From contig CAYXYU010000003.1 of the NCBI GenBank assembly GCA_964469525.1, forward strand, positions 62,001 through 126,000: a stretch of 64,000 nt of DNA, written 5' to 3'. The translations under genes were made by a program, and so were the position numbers. The notes under the pieces are model-generated. The model saw only the letters and a list, made by a program, of their open reading frames with translations, had not been told where the DNA came from and searched no databases. This DNA comes from JABDCD01 sp964469525. Its GTDB lineage: Bacteria; Pseudomonadota; Alphaproteobacteria; Rickettsiales; SXRF01. This document shows positions 8,558 through 17,634 of this stretch, one piece after another (position 1 is the stretch's first letter; each line of letters opens with the position of its first letter).

Positions 8558-10045
8558 ATGGCCGAGGCTAGAAAACGCATCGCCGATATTTTCAGGACGC
8601 TGGGAGCGGAACTGCCGCACGCCCGGGCAGGCAGCCTGTCCGTGCGGAATCCGGCGGATGGAAGCATCATCGCGCAACTGCCCGCCGACGATACGTCTTC
8701 GCTGCAGCAGAAGATCGTCCTCGCCCGCGCCGCCCAGCATGCGTTTGCTCCCTTAAAGCGCGCCGAGCGTGCAACTCTCCTGGAAGACCTGGCGGAAGCG
8801 CTGAAGCGCCGGCGCGAGCTGCTGGCCGAGCTGATCACGCTCGAGGGCGGCAAGTCGAAAAAGGAGGCGCTGGCCGAAGCGGACGGCTCGGCGGACGTGC
8901 TGCTCAAGACCATTAAGGACGCTACGCTGCCCGACCTGAACGGCATGATGCGCGTGAAGGAGCGCCCGCCGGCCGGCGTGGTCGGGCTCATCACCTCCTT
9001 CAATTTTCCGCTGGCGGTCGCGCACTGGACCATCGCTCCCGCGCTGCTGGCAGGCAACGCCGGGCTGTGGAAACCGTCGGAAAAGACGCCGCTGGTAGCG
9101 CTGGCCGCCAAGGCGGTATTCGACCAGGCGGCAGGACAGCACAAAGACCTGCTGCAGATCGTACTGGGGGCGGGCAATGTCGGTAAGGCGCTGGTGGCGC
9201 ATGAGGAGATCGACATGGTCAGCGCCACCGGCAGCGTTGCCATGGGGCAGGCCATCAGGGCCATGCTCGCGCACAAGAAAAACAATGCCGTGAAGCCGAT
9301 CCTTGAGTTGGGCGGCAATAACGGCGTCATTATCTCGGACAAGGTGACACCGGAGCATCTCGCCTGGTCGCTCACCGCCCTGCTGAACTCCTTTCTGGGC
9401 AGCACCGGCCAGCGCTGCACCAATACGCGCCGCCTGTTCGTCCACCGCACGCTCTATGATAAGGCGGTGGAGATTCTTTCGCGTCATATCGAGGCTTTCC
9501 TCGCCTCCGGCGCCAATGAGGATTACGGCTACGGTCCGCTGATCGACGCCGACGCGCATGAGCGTTTCGCCCGCGCCAAGAAACGCGTACTGGCCGAGGG
9601 CGGGAAACTGCTGTTTGGAAAACGCAGGGAAACGCCGCATGAGCAGGCCTATCATGTCGAGCCGGCGCTGGCGCTGCTGCCGTCGCAGACGGCGATTATG
9701 TTCGAGGAAACCTTCGCGCCGCTGCTCCATGTCGTGCCGTATGAAGGCGGCATTGAAAGCGCGGTGACGCTCATCAACGCGCCGGAGAATGCCGGGCTGG
9801 TCAACGGCATCTACACGCAGAATCAGGCAGAAGCTGATTATTTCGCCGCGCATAATCGCGCCGGCCACAGCGTCATCAACTCCCCCAAAGGCACCGGCAC
9901 GCCCGCCTTCGGCATGGGTTTCGGCGGCAACCGGGACTCGGGCGAGGGCGAGATATTGAACAGCGCCGATCCGCTGCGGCCCTTCACCCGCGACGGCCAG
10001 TTCCGCCGCATCGCGCAGAATAAAGATATTGCGATGGAGCAGTAA
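8558..10045 (+). CDS. Aldehyde dehydrogenase, candidate succinylglutamate semialdehyde dehydrogenase (AstD role)
   Basis: NAD(P)-dependent aldehyde dehydrogenase of 495 residues. It shows the family sites: the GLITSFNFPLAVAHW nucleotide-side segment, LELGGNNG, the catalytic cysteine in STGQRCTNTRR, and FEETFAPLL. The GQRCT-RRLFVH and ETFAP style resembles ALDH7/antiquitin-like enzymes as much as AstD. Its function is inferred from position. It lies beside an AstE-like and an AstB gene, so succinylglutamate semialdehyde is the most economical substrate. An aminoadipate semialdehyde dehydrogenase role cannot be excluded. It converges on the astE-like gene with a 20-base gap, so the two do not share a transcript. 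Confidence 0.75.
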   Translation: MAEARKRIADIFRTLGAELPHARAGSLSVRNPADGSIIAQLPADDTSSLQQKIVLARAAQHAFAPLKRAERATLLEDLAEALKRRRELLAELITLEGGKSKKEALAEADGSADVLLKTIKDATLPDLNGMMRVKERPPAGVVGLITSFNFPLAVAHWTIAPALLAGNAGLWKPSEKTPLVALAAKAVFDQAAGQHKDLLQIVLGAGNVGKALVAHEEIDMVSATGSVAMGQAIRAMLAHKKNNAVKPILELGGNNGVIISDKVTPEHLAWSLTALLNSFLGSTGQRCTNTRRLFVHRTLYDKAVEILSRHIEAFLASGANEDYGYGPLIDADAHERFARAKKRVLAEGGKLLFGKRRETPHEQAYHVEPALALLPSQTAIMFEETFAPLLHVVPYEGGIESAVTLINAPENAGLVNGIYTQNQAEADYFAAHNRAGHSVINSPKGTGTPAFGMGFGGNRDSGEGEILNSADPLRPFTRDGQFRRIAQNKDIAMEQ

Positions 10046-10065
10046 TCTCCGCAGCAAATGTGGGG

Positions 10066-11382
10066 TTAGAAAATCTTCATCTCCCCCACCTTGCACGGGT
10101 AGCAGAATTTAATTTTGCCGATGTTGGCTGCTGCGACCGGCCAGGGGCCGACGGCGGGATCGCGGTCATAGAGCGCGCCTGCCTTGCTGAAGAAGATGCC
10201 GGAGAAATCCGACGGCGCAGTAAAGGTGGCGCCGGAAGGGATTGCCACTGCCACCGCCTGGCCTTTCCGTATCGCTTCCATCTCATCGTACTGGTACACT
10301 GCGAACGCCATCTCGCCGGCCGGCTTTTTGGTGAAGTCGGCGACGCCCTGCAGTGCGTACGTTCCATCGGATCTTTTGACGATGACCGTATCGCAGCCCG
10401 GCGGCACGGAGGCAAGCGAATGGCAGGTTTTCGCCATGTAGATCATGTCGCCCTCCTGCAGTCCTTCATGCGGCAGATCGCCATAGGCGAGGCGGGGTTG
10501 CACGGCATAACGCTGGAAGATTCCGTTTTCCTTATTATAGAGCGCTACGACCTGGGTCAGTTTCAGCGTATGCAGCAGCGACAGGGTAAAGGATGCGGCG
10601 TGGTGCGGTGCTTCCGGCGCTTCATGCCGCCCGGCCTCGATGCCGACCTGGCATTCGATGTTAGGCAGCGGCGAGAGGATAGTTTTCAGCGTCTGTACCG
10701 TGACGCCTGCCGAGGCATGGGTGGAAATTGCCTCGGCCAACCCGGTCAGCACGCTGCGGATGGGCGAATCTTTCAAATCCGCGTCGCGCTTGTGATCGGT
10801 GATGCAGAGCATGTTGCCGCGTGCCGAATGGATGTCGACAATGCCGTTTATATGCCTGCCGATGGCATACAGCTCATGCGCCCGCCGGATATGATGATTG
10901 TCGGGAACGCGGCTCAGGAAATCGACCGGGATGCGGTTCATATCGGGCAGCAGCCCGCCTTTGTCATCGACGCCGCTGCGGAACATGTCACGCATTTCCT
11001 GTGACGTACCGGGATATTGCCCCAGCGCGTCAAAATACTGCCCGGCCGCCAGCGGATTGCCGATGACTGCCAGCACGTCGCCCTCCAGCTTATTGGCGGC
11101 GGAGAGCGCCATTGCCAGCAATATGCCGGCCAGTCCGGCCGGCTCGTTGCCGTGCAGCTGCGCCAGAATGGCAAAAGGCGGTCCTTTTCTCTTTCCTTTG
11201 ATCAGCGCGGCGCCGGGGATGGATTTGCCACCGATCTGGGCATGGCTGCTTGATACCGCCTCGCAGACCTGCCGCAGGTCGGTAAGCGTCAGCGGGTGGG
11301 AGAAGAAGCGGGCATGGAAGCGGGCGCTGTCCGGGTGATCGGAAAAATCATCATTGAATATCGATAGTAAAAGGGCTCTCAT
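10066..11382 (-). CDS. Succinylglutamate desuccinylase / aspartoacylase family (M14) protein, AstE-like
   Basis: Zinc-dependent amidohydrolase family. The expected AST-pathway reaction is N-succinylglutamate to glutamate plus succinate. Zinc ligand motifs are visible: LHGNEPAGL (H..E) near residue 75 and a later DIHSARGN (His). The IEAGRH segment near residue 250 fits the catalytic Glu region. At 438 residues it is over 100 longer than E. coli AstE. The extra C-terminal ~120 residues look beta-rich and end in a Cys-x2-Cys (CYPCKVGE). It is divergent from astB with only eight bases between start codons. No convincing SD precedes the ATG, so leaderless or weak initiation is possible. Confidence 0.75.
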   Translation of the reverse strand: MRALLLSIFNDDFSDHPDSARFHARFFSHPLTLTDLRQVCEAVSSSHAQIGGKSIPGAALIKGKRKGPPFAILAQLHGNEPAGLAGILLAMALSAANKLEGDVLAVIGNPLAAGQYFDALGQYPGTSQEMRDMFRSGVDDKGGLLPDMNRIPVDFLSRVPDNHHIRRAHELYAIGRHINGIVDIHSARGNMLCITDHKRDADLKDSPIRSVLTGLAEAISTHASAGVTVQTLKTILSPLPNIECQVGIEAGRHEAPEAPHHAASFTLSLLHTLKLTQVVALYNKENGIFQRYAVQPRLAYGDLPHEGLQEGDMIYMAKTCHSLASVPPGCDTVIVKRSDGTYALQGVADFTKKPAGEMAFAVYQYDEMEAIRKGQAVAVAIPSGATFTAPSDFSGIFFSKAGALYDRDPAVGPWPVAAANIGKIKFCYPCKVGEMKIF

Positions 11383-11390
11383 GGGGGCAT

Positions 11391-12731
11391 ATGCTATCCG
11401 ATGGAATCACAGAAGTCATCTTCGTTGGGCTGCCCGGCCCGACGCACCATTACGGCGGCCTGTCGCAGGACAATGTGGCTTCGGCCACCAACCGGGGCAA
11501 CGTATCTAATCCGAAACAGGCGGCGCTGCAGGCGCTGGAGCTGGCGCGGCTGCTGAAGGGGCTGGGCGTCACCGCCGCCATCCTGCCGCCGCAGCTGCGC
11601 CCGCACCTGCCGCTCTTACGCCAGCATTTCACCGGCAGCGACGACGAGGTGATCGCGCAGGCTGCCAAACGCGCGCCGCAGTTGCTGGAAAAGGCCACGT
11701 CCTCCTCGGCGATGTGGACGGCCAATGCGGCGACTGTCGCACCGACGGTCGATTGCGCCGACGGTAAGCTGCACCTCACCACGGCCAATCTGTTTTCGCA
11801 CCTGCATAGGCGCATCGAGGCGGAAGATACATACCGCACGCTGAAGGCGATATTCGAACACGTGCCGGATTGCGAAGTGCATCCGCCGCTACCAGCGTCG
11901 GCGGGACTGTATGACGAAGGCGCCGCCAACCATATGCGCCTTGCGCCGACGCAGTCGGCGCGCGGGCTGCATGTATTCGTCTATGGCGGCGAGGGCGGCA
12001 GTGCCGATCCCGAGACGGCGCGCCAGCGCCTGGCCGCGTCGCAGGCGGTGGCGAAGCAGCACCTTCTGGCGGCGGAGGAAACGCTGTTCGTGAAGCAGAA
12101 TCCGGTGGTGATCGCACAAGGGGTGTTCCACAACGACGTCATCGCCGTCAGCCATGAACATTTTCTGCTGGCGCATGCGCAGTCCTACGCCAACGGCGCG
12201 GAGGATATCGATCGCATCGCCGCCGCATTCCGGCAGCTCCACCCGCGGCATGAGCTGATCGTGCGGGTGATTACGGAAGAAGAACTGTCGGTCGGGGAAG
12301 CGGTGCATACTTATTTCTTCAACAGCCAGATGGTGAGCCTGCAAACCGGCGGCATGGCAATCATCGCGCCGACGGAGGTGCAGGCGCTGTATGACGGCAA
12401 GGCGGCGCGGCTGCTGGAATCCATCCGGGAGGATGAGAGTAATCCGGTGGAGGCAGTGCATTACGTCGATCTGCGCCAGAGCATGCGAAACGGCGGCGGC
12501 CCGGCCTGCCTGCGCCTGCGCGTGCCGATGACGGAAGCGCAGATGAAAGCGTTAGGGGAGAGCGTGCGCGTGCTGGCCGATGACGTACTTCTGGCGGCAC
12601 TGGAACGGCTGATCGAGGCGCGCTATCCGGACTGCCTGGCGCCGCAGGATCTGGGCGACCCGGCGCTGTACCACAACTGTCGCGCCCTGCTGGCCGAGCT
12701 CGGAGCGTTGATGCGGCTGCCGCTACTATAA
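11391..12731 (+). CDS. astB: N-succinylarginine dihydrolase AstB
   Basis: Hydrolyses N2-succinylarginine to N2-succinylornithine, CO2 and two ammonia, step 2 of the AST arginine-degradation pathway. At 446 residues it is the family length. Strong family blocks are present: LPGPTHHYGGLSQDNVA at the N-terminus, MWTANAATVAPTVD, QGVFHNDVIAVSHEHFL (catalytic His region) and NGGGPACLRLRVPM containing the nucleophilic Cys. The ATG follows a GGGGGC stretch. astA and astC are not in this window, so the full pathway cannot be confirmed from here. Confidence 0.93.
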   Translation: MLSDGITEVIFVGLPGPTHHYGGLSQDNVASATNRGNVSNPKQAALQALELARLLKGLGVTAAILPPQLRPHLPLLRQHFTGSDDEVIAQAAKRAPQLLEKATSSSAMWTANAATVAPTVDCADGKLHLTTANLFSHLHRRIEAEDTYRTLKAIFEHVPDCEVHPPLPASAGLYDEGAANHMRLAPTQSARGLHVFVYGGEGGSADPETARQRLAASQAVAKQHLLAAEETLFVKQNPVVIAQGVFHNDVIAVSHEHFLLAHAQSYANGAEDIDRIAAAFRQLHPRHELIVRVITEEELSVGEAVHTYFFNSQMVSLQTGGMAIIAPTEVQALYDGKAARLLESIREDESNPVEAVHYVDLRQSMRNGGGPACLRLRVPMTEAQMKALGESVRVLADDVLLAALERLIEARYPDCLAPQDLGDPALYHNCRALLAELGALMRLPLL

Positions 12732-12735
12732 TATC

Positions 12736-12759
12736 CCCTCTCCCGCAGGCGGGAGAGGG
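12736..12759. terminator. Strong palindrome between convergent astB and SDR gene
   Basis: CCCTCTCCCG (12736-12745) pairs perfectly with CGGGAGAGGG (12750-12759) around CAGG. It sits between two gene ends and can act as a two-way terminator. It is also a minimal member of the CCCTCTCC element family seen at 33.7, 46.0 and 47.4 kb. Confidence 0.6.
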
Positions 12760-12768
12760 AAAACTGGA

Positions 12769-13536
12769 TTACAGCGAAGGCTTCGCCGGCAGCCGAGCGA
12801 AGAACCAGTCGGTGAGGGTGGGCGGCAGGCAGGAAAGCCACCAGAACGGCAGGTGCAGCGCCAGCGGAAAGGCGATGCGCGCGCGGTTCTTTTCCAGCCC
12901 GCGTGCGATGATGCGGGCGGCCTTATCGGCCTCCATCAGGAAAGGCATCGGGTAATCGTTGATGTCGGTCATTGGCGTCTTCACGTAACCCGGGCAGACG
13001 ACCGACACCTCCACGCCATGCGTTCCGAGCCAGCCGCGCAGGCCTTCGCCGTAAGCGCGCACGCAGGCCTTGCTCGCGCTGTAGGCCGGGCAGCTCGGCA
13101 GTCCGCGCGTGCCCGCCAGCGAGCTGACCAGCGCGATCTGGCCGCGTTTCCGCGCTGCCATGCGCGGAATCAGCGGCTGCACCGTATTGACCACGCCGCT
13201 GATGTTGGTGGCGAAGATCTCGCGCACCTGCTCGCCGGTCTCGCCGTGAATGCCGGTGCCCGCCGAGATACCAGCATTCGCGATGACGAGATCGACCGGC
13301 TGCCCGGCGTCGATTCCCGCGAGCCACTGTTCCATGGCGATCTTGTCGGTGACGTCGAGGAGCTTTAGTTCTACCGCCGCATGCTTTTCCCGGCATGCGG
13401 CGGCCACGCGTTCCAGCCTGCTGCTATCGCGCCCCTGCAGGTGCAGCATCACGCCGGGAGCGGCATAGTGCCGCGCCAGCGCAGCCCCAAGGCCGCTGCT
13501 AGCCCCTGTTATCACAATATTTTTCGGGTTTTTCAT
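12769..13536 (-). CDS. SDR family NAD(P)-dependent oxidoreductase
   Basis: Classical short-chain dehydrogenase of 255 residues, substrate unknown. The Rossmann motif TGASSGLG is at residues ~10-17, the IANAGIS (NAG) block near residue 85, and the catalytic set is S (VSSLAG) with YSASK. The C-terminal ~30 residues are hydrophobic (LALHLPFWWLSCLPP) and may associate with membrane. ATG 13536 gives the normal SDR N-terminus. The longer frame to 13611 adds 25 residues unlike the family and would run into the divergent neighbour's leader. It is divergently arranged with the LOG-family gene (77 bases between starts), suggesting a shared promoter region. Confidence 0.85.
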   Translation of the reverse strand: MKNPKNIVITGASSGLGAALARHYAAPGVMLHLQGRDSSRLERVAAACREKHAAVELKLLDVTDKIAMEQWLAGIDAGQPVDLVIANAGISAGTGIHGETGEQVREIFATNISGVVNTVQPLIPRMAARKRGQIALVSSLAGTRGLPSCPAYSASKACVRAYGEGLRGWLGTHGVEVSVVCPGYVKTPMTDINDYPMPFLMEADKAARIIARGLEKNRARIAFPLALHLPFWWLSCLPPTLTDWFFARLPAKPSL

Positions 13537-13613
13537 GGAAAAGTAACCATTGGTTCCGTATACTGGAAGGGTATACAGACGGATAGAAGATAAAGCAATC
13601 ACAGCAGGCAATC

Positions 13614-14168
13614 ATGAGCAGTAAGAAATCCCTGTGCGTCTTTTGCGGCGCATCCAATAACGTTCCCAAAAAATTCCTCGATATCGGCGCCGAATTCGGC
13701 GATCTCCTCGCCAAGAACGACATCACGCTGGTTTATGGCGGCGGCGATTGCGGCGTCATGGGCGCCGTGGCCAATTCGGTCATGGGCGGCGGCGGGCATG
13801 TCACCGGCGTGTTCCCGGTCAGCCTGCGCAATATCGAGAACGAGCACCAGTCGCTTAGCGAGATCATTATCGTCGGCACCATGCATGAGCGCAAGATGAC
13901 CATGTTCGAAAAATCGGACGCCTTCATCGTCTTCCCCGGCGGCTTCGGCACCATGGACGAGATGTTCGAGATCCTGACCTGGAAGATTCTGCTGCTGCAC
14001 GACAAGCCGGTGGTGATTTTCAACTATCAGGGTTATTGGGATCCGCTGATCGCGCTAATGAAAAATATCATCGAGGTCGGCTTTGCGCGGCCTGAAGTGG
14101 CCACCTATTACCACGTGGTGACCGAGCTCGAGCAGATCCTCGACGTGCTCGAATTCAAAACAGTTTGA
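13614..14168 (+). CDS. LOG family protein (TIGR00730; nucleoside 5'-monophosphate phosphoribohydrolase type)
   Basis: Members cleave cytokinin ribotides or related nucleotide N-glycosides. Bacterial homologues are often described as lysine-decarboxylase-like, which is a misnomer. The 184 residues contain the diagnostic pair: the MHERK motif at ~100 and PGGFGTMDE at ~118, plus an N-terminal VFCGASN and VYGGGDCGVMG. The cytoplasmic location is inferred from the lack of a signal or TM segment. It overlaps the convergent O-methyltransferase gene by 14 bases at the 3' ends. Confidence 0.9.
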   Translation: MSSKKSLCVFCGASNNVPKKFLDIGAEFGDLLAKNDITLVYGGGDCGVMGAVANSVMGGGGHVTGVFPVSLRNIENEHQSLSEIIIVGTMHERKMTMFEKSDAFIVFPGGFGTMDEMFEILTWKILLLHDKPVVIFNYQGYWDPLIALMKNIIEVGFARPEVATYYHVVTELEQILDVLEFKTV

Positions 14169-14808
14169 CCGCCACCGTAAGCCCCTCCTGCGTGGGAATC
14201 AGCGTTGAGAAATAACGCTGCGGGTCGGCCAGCCGCTCGTTAAATAGCTGCATGGCGTGCCAGGTGGCGGGAGCGACATGCGGCGGCGGTGCCTCGAGCC
14301 CCATGCTGCCGAATAGCAGCGTATTGTCGGCGATGATCATGCCGCCTTTCCGGACATTCGTTTCCGCCCAATCCAGGTAGTCGTTGTAGCTGAGCTTATC
14401 GGCATCGATGAACACCAGGTCGAACGGTCCTTCTGCCGCAAGCTGTGGCAATACGTCATGCGCGTCGCCCGCCAGCTGCGTGATCTTCTCTTTCAGCGGC
14501 GACTGGTCGAAGAAATGCGCCGCCATCGATATATGCTCGGGTTCCTTGTCGATAGTGTAAATATGCCCGTCCTCCGGCAGTGCCGCCGCTATCCACAGGG
14601 TGGAATAGCCGGCGAGCGTCCCGATCTCGACCAACTTCTTCGCGCCGTGCAGCCCGACCAGCAATTGCAGCAGCTTTCCTTCCTCCGCCCCGATATGCAT
14701 ATGGATGCCGAGCTTGTGCAGGGTGGCGTCGATGCTTTTCAGCAAGCTGTCTTGCGGCGCGTAGAGCTTGCGGATATAGTCGAGGGCGAGCGTAACCTGG
14801 CGCGTCAT
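14155..14808 (-). CDS. Class I SAM-dependent O-methyltransferase (Methyltransf_3 / CCoAMT-like)
   Basis: 217 residues. It has the SAM-binding glycine motif VEIGTLAGYSTLWIA (residues ~60-74) and the acidic ribose-contacting IDKEPEH. It also has the metal/catalytic strand FIDADKLSYNDYLDWAE, which is characteristic of catechol/caffeoyl-CoA type O-methyltransferases. Then comes GGMIIADNTLLFG. The acceptor is unknown. The start lies 26 bases from the divergent recJ start, so the two promoters must overlap within or around a repeat element. Confidence 0.88.
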   Translation of the reverse strand: MTRQVTLALDYIRKLYAPQDSLLKSIDATLHKLGIHMHIGAEEGKLLQLLVGLHGAKKLVEIGTLAGYSTLWIAAALPEDGHIYTIDKEPEHISMAAHFFDQSPLKEKITQLAGDAHDVLPQLAAEGPFDLVFIDADKLSYNDYLDWAETNVRKGGMIIADNTLLFGSMGLEAPPPHVAPATWHAMQLFNERLADPQRYFSTLIPTQEGLTVAVKLF

Positions 14809-14825
14809 GAGGAAGTGGATAAGGG

Positions 14826-14901
14826 GATGATCGGATGACCAGATTACCAGATGATCGGGTGATGATACAACCCGCTATTGATCATCCGACCACCCAATCA
14901 T
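14826..14901. repeat. Word-type palindromic element covering the recJ start
   Basis: The stretch is built from variations of GATGATCGG / GATGACCAGATTACC, with an inverted partner GATCATCCGACCACC about 50 bases later. It includes the recJ RBS and start codon and the first ~22 codons. Similar wordy inverted arrays occur at 25.1, 30.9, 32.7 and 44.0 kb. Confidence 0.6.
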
Positions 14902-16652
14902 GGAGTCTCACTTCTCTGACCGGTCGCGAATGGATACAGCGCGCTGCCGAGGAGCGTGACGTCATAGCGCTGATGCAGCGCCACGGCCTGCCGGAAATAG
15001 TCGCCCGCGTCCTGGCAGCGCGCGGCGTCCCTCTGGACGAAGTAGAAACTTTCCTGACGCCGAGCTTAAAGGCGGCGCTGCCCGATCCTTCGCACCTGCA
15101 GGATATGGACGCAGCGGCGGAGCGCGTGGCGGCGGCTGTCATGAGTGGCGAGCGAGTCGCCATCTTCGGTGATTATGACGTGGACGGCGCCACTTCCTCG
15201 GCGCTGCTGATGCGCTATTTCCGGGCGCTGGGCGCCGAGCCCATCGTCTATATCCCCGACCGCGTGAAGGAGGGCTACGGGCCCAATGCACCGGCACTGC
15301 TGGCGCTGAAGGAATGCGGCGCTTCAGTGGTGATTACCGTTGATTGCGGCACGCTCGCCTTCGAGCCGCTGGTCGCCGCGCATCAGGCGGGGCTCGATGT
15401 CATCGTCGTCGACCACCATATCGGCGAGGTGCGTCTGCCCAAGGCGTTGGCGGTAGTCAATCCCAACCGGCTCGATGAAACCTCGCCGCACCGCCAGCTC
15501 GCCGCCGTCGGCGTGACGTTCCTGCTGGTCGTGGCGGTGAACCGGACTTTGCGCAAGACAGGATTTTTTGTAAGTCAGCGTGAACCCGACCTTCGCCAGT
15601 GGCTCGACCTGGTGGCGCTCGGCACCATCTGCGACGTGGTGCCGCTGACCGGCGTCAACCGGGCGCTGGTGGCGCAGGGCTTGAAGCTTATCGCCGGGCG
15701 GGGCAATACCGGCATGCGAACGGTGCTCGATCTCGCCAGGGTCAGCGAAAAACCCGGCGTCTATCATTGCGGTTTCGTCATCGGGCCGCGCATCAATGCG
15801 GGCGGGCGTGTCGGAAAATCCGATCTGGGCGTGCGGCTGCTGACCACGGACGATGAGGTCGAAGCGCTGGCGCTGGCCAAGGAGCTGGAGCAGCATAATG
15901 CCGAGCGCAAGGCGATCGAATCACAAGTGCTGGAAGAAGCGATGATGCAGGCCGAGGCGGTACCGCCGGAATGCCCGCTGATCCTGCTGGCGGGCAGGGG
16001 CTGGCATCAGGGCGTTATCGGCATCGTGGCCGGCCGCGTTAAGGAACGCTTCCATAAGCCCACCGCTATCGTTGCGCTGGAAAACGGTATCGGCAAGGCT
16101 TCTGCCCGCTCGGTGCCGGGGGTCGATTTCGGCGCGGCAGTAATCGCGGCGCGCGATGCGGGGCTGCTGATGGCGGGCGGCGGCCATGCCATGGCGGCGG
16201 GATTTACGGTAGAGGAAGATAAAATACCCCCCTTGAAGGAATTTTTATCGCAACGCATGCGGACAGTCATTCCGGAAACAGGTCCAATACGTCGGGTGAT
16301 GCTCGATGGCACTTTGAGTATTGCCGGCGCCGTACCGGAGGTTGTGGCACGGCTGGACTGCCTGGGTCCGTTCGGGCAGGGTAATCCCGCCATCCGGCTG
16401 GCGGTACAGAACGTCATCAACCTGCGGCCCGAGCCGGTGAATGATGCGCATGTCAAAACACTGCTGATCGACCGCCTGAGCAACGCGCGACTTTCCGCCA
16501 TTGCCTTCCGCGTGATGGGAACGAAGCTGGGTGAGGTGCTGCTTTCGACCCGCGGTAAGACGCTGGATGTCGCCGGGCAGTTGCGCGTGCAAGAATGGAA
16601 CGGGCGGCAGCAGGTGAACCTGCTGATTGATGATGTCGCCATCGCCGCATAA
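14835..16652 (+). CDS. recJ: Single-stranded-DNA-specific exonuclease RecJ
   Basis: 5'-3' ssDNA exonuclease acting in recombination and mismatch repair. It is 605 residues, the normal size. The DHH-family motifs are present: IFGDYDVDGATSSALL (~residues 107-122), TVDCGT, IVVDHHIG, and the downstream GGRVGKSDLG and the DHHA1 block AGGGHAMAAGF. The C-terminal OB domain ends in RQQVNLLIDDVA. Initiation at 14835 has an AAGGGG site. The first ~22 residues (MTRLPDDRVMIQP...) are encoded by a repeat element and resemble no RecJ N-terminus. An internal start at Met10 is possible. Confidence 0.93.
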   Translation: MTRLPDDRVMIQPAIDHPTTQSWSLTSLTGREWIQRAAEERDVIALMQRHGLPEIVARVLAARGVPLDEVETFLTPSLKAALPDPSHLQDMDAAAERVAAAVMSGERVAIFGDYDVDGATSSALLMRYFRALGAEPIVYIPDRVKEGYGPNAPALLALKECGASVVITVDCGTLAFEPLVAAHQAGLDVIVVDHHIGEVRLPKALAVVNPNRLDETSPHRQLAAVGVTFLLVVAVNRTLRKTGFFVSQREPDLRQWLDLVALGTICDVVPLTGVNRALVAQGLKLIAGRGNTGMRTVLDLARVSEKPGVYHCGFVIGPRINAGGRVGKSDLGVRLLTTDDEVEALALAKELEQHNAERKAIESQVLEEAMMQAEAVPPECPLILLAGRGWHQGVIGIVAGRVKERFHKPTAIVALENGIGKASARSVPGVDFGAAVIAARDAGLLMAGGGHAMAAGFTVEEDKIPPLKEFLSQRMRTVIPETGPIRRVMLDGTLSIAGAVPEVVARLDCLGPFGQGNPAIRLAVQNVINLRPEPVNDAHVKTLLIDRLSNARLSAIAFRVMGTKLGEVLLSTRGKTLDVAGQLRVQEWNGRQQVNLLIDDVAIAA

Positions 16653-16691
16653 GTCGGGTAAGCGGCGCATTGCAGGGTCCGGTAAATTATT

Positions 16692-16725
16692 CTATAAGCG
16701 GCATGATGATAGTGTTTCCTTATAG
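16692..16725 (+). promoter_or_regulatory. Inverted repeat upstream of cysT, possible operator
   Basis: CTATAAG (16692-16698) and CTTATAG (16719-16725) form a 7-bp inverted repeat 20 bases apart in the A/T-rich 127-base gap before the sulfate transporter. It could bind a regulator, but there is no recognised consensus. Confidence 0.3.
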
Positions 16726-16779
16726 TGGCTTATTATGGTCCATGGGTGTTACCGGGCCTCGTAACATGCGGGGGGTAAT

Positions 16780-17634
16780 GTGACTCCCCTGGCGCTCGCC
16801 CTGCATCGCTTAAAAAAGCCGAGCATTATCCCCGGGTTCGGTGTAACGCTCGCCTTTACCCTGATCTATCTGGCACTGATCGTGCTCATTCCGCTGTCGG
16901 GGTTGTTCATTAAAACGGCGACCTTGAGTTGGGGAGAATTCTGGCAGACGGTGACCAGTGATCGTATCATGCACGCCTACAAGATCAGCTTCGGCCTGTC
17001 CTTCGCGGCGGCCCTGATTAACTGCTTCTTCGGGCTGATTCTCGCCTGGGTGCTGGCGCGCTACCGCTTTCCCTTCAAGAAGATCATCGATGCCATGGTC
17101 GATCTGCCCTTTGCACTTCCCACCGCCGTGGCCGGTATCGCCTTAACCGCGCTCTATGCGCCGCGCGGCTGGATCGGGCAGTATCTCGTACCGCTTGGTA
17201 TTCAGGTTGCTTTCACGCCGCTCGGCATCCTGATCGCGCTGGTGTTCGTCGGGCTGCCGTTCGTGGTGCGCACGGTCGAGCCGATTCTGCAGGATGCTGA
17301 CCGCGAGGTCGAGGAGGCGGCGATGAGCCTGGGCGCGACGCGCTGGCAGACTTTCTGGCAGGTGATCCTGCCGAGCGTCATTCCGGCCTTGCTTACCGGC
17401 TTTGCCATGGCGTTTGCGCGCGCGCTCGGTGAATACGGCTCGGTTATCTTCATCGCCGGAAACATTCCCCGAGTGTCGGAGATCGTGCCGCTGGTCATCG
17501 TCATCAAGCTCGAGCAGTACGACTATGCCGGCGCCACCGCCATCGCTTCGGTGATGCTGGTCATCTCCTTCATTCTGCTGTTCATCATCAACTGGCTCCA
17601 GAAATGGACCGGCAGCCATTCGGTGCGCGCATGA
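16780..17634 (+). CDS. cysT: Sulfate/thiosulfate ABC transporter permease CysT
   Basis: Inner-membrane subunit of the sulfate/thiosulfate importer. It is 284 residues with about six hydrophobic segments. The EAA loop EAAMSLGATRWQTFWQVILP near residue 185, which contacts CysA, is followed by the GEYGSVIFIAGNIP segment typical of CysT. It starts with GTG, preceded by GGGGGTA; the upstream ATG triplets run straight into a stop. Its stop overlaps the cysW ATG (ATGA). No periplasmic sulfate-binding protein gene (sbp/cysP) is present here, so that component must be encoded elsewhere. Confidence 0.93.
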   Translation: MTPLALALHRLKKPSIIPGFGVTLAFTLIYLALIVLIPLSGLFIKTATLSWGEFWQTVTSDRIMHAYKISFGLSFAAALINCFFGLILAWVLARYRFPFKKIIDAMVDLPFALPTAVAGIALTALYAPRGWIGQYLVPLGIQVAFTPLGILIALVFVGLPFVVRTVEPILQDADREVEEAAMSLGATRWQTFWQVILPSVIPALLTGFAMAFARALGEYGSVIFIAGNIPRVSEIVPLVIVIKLEQYDYAGATAIASVMLVISFILLFIINWLQKWTGSHSVRA

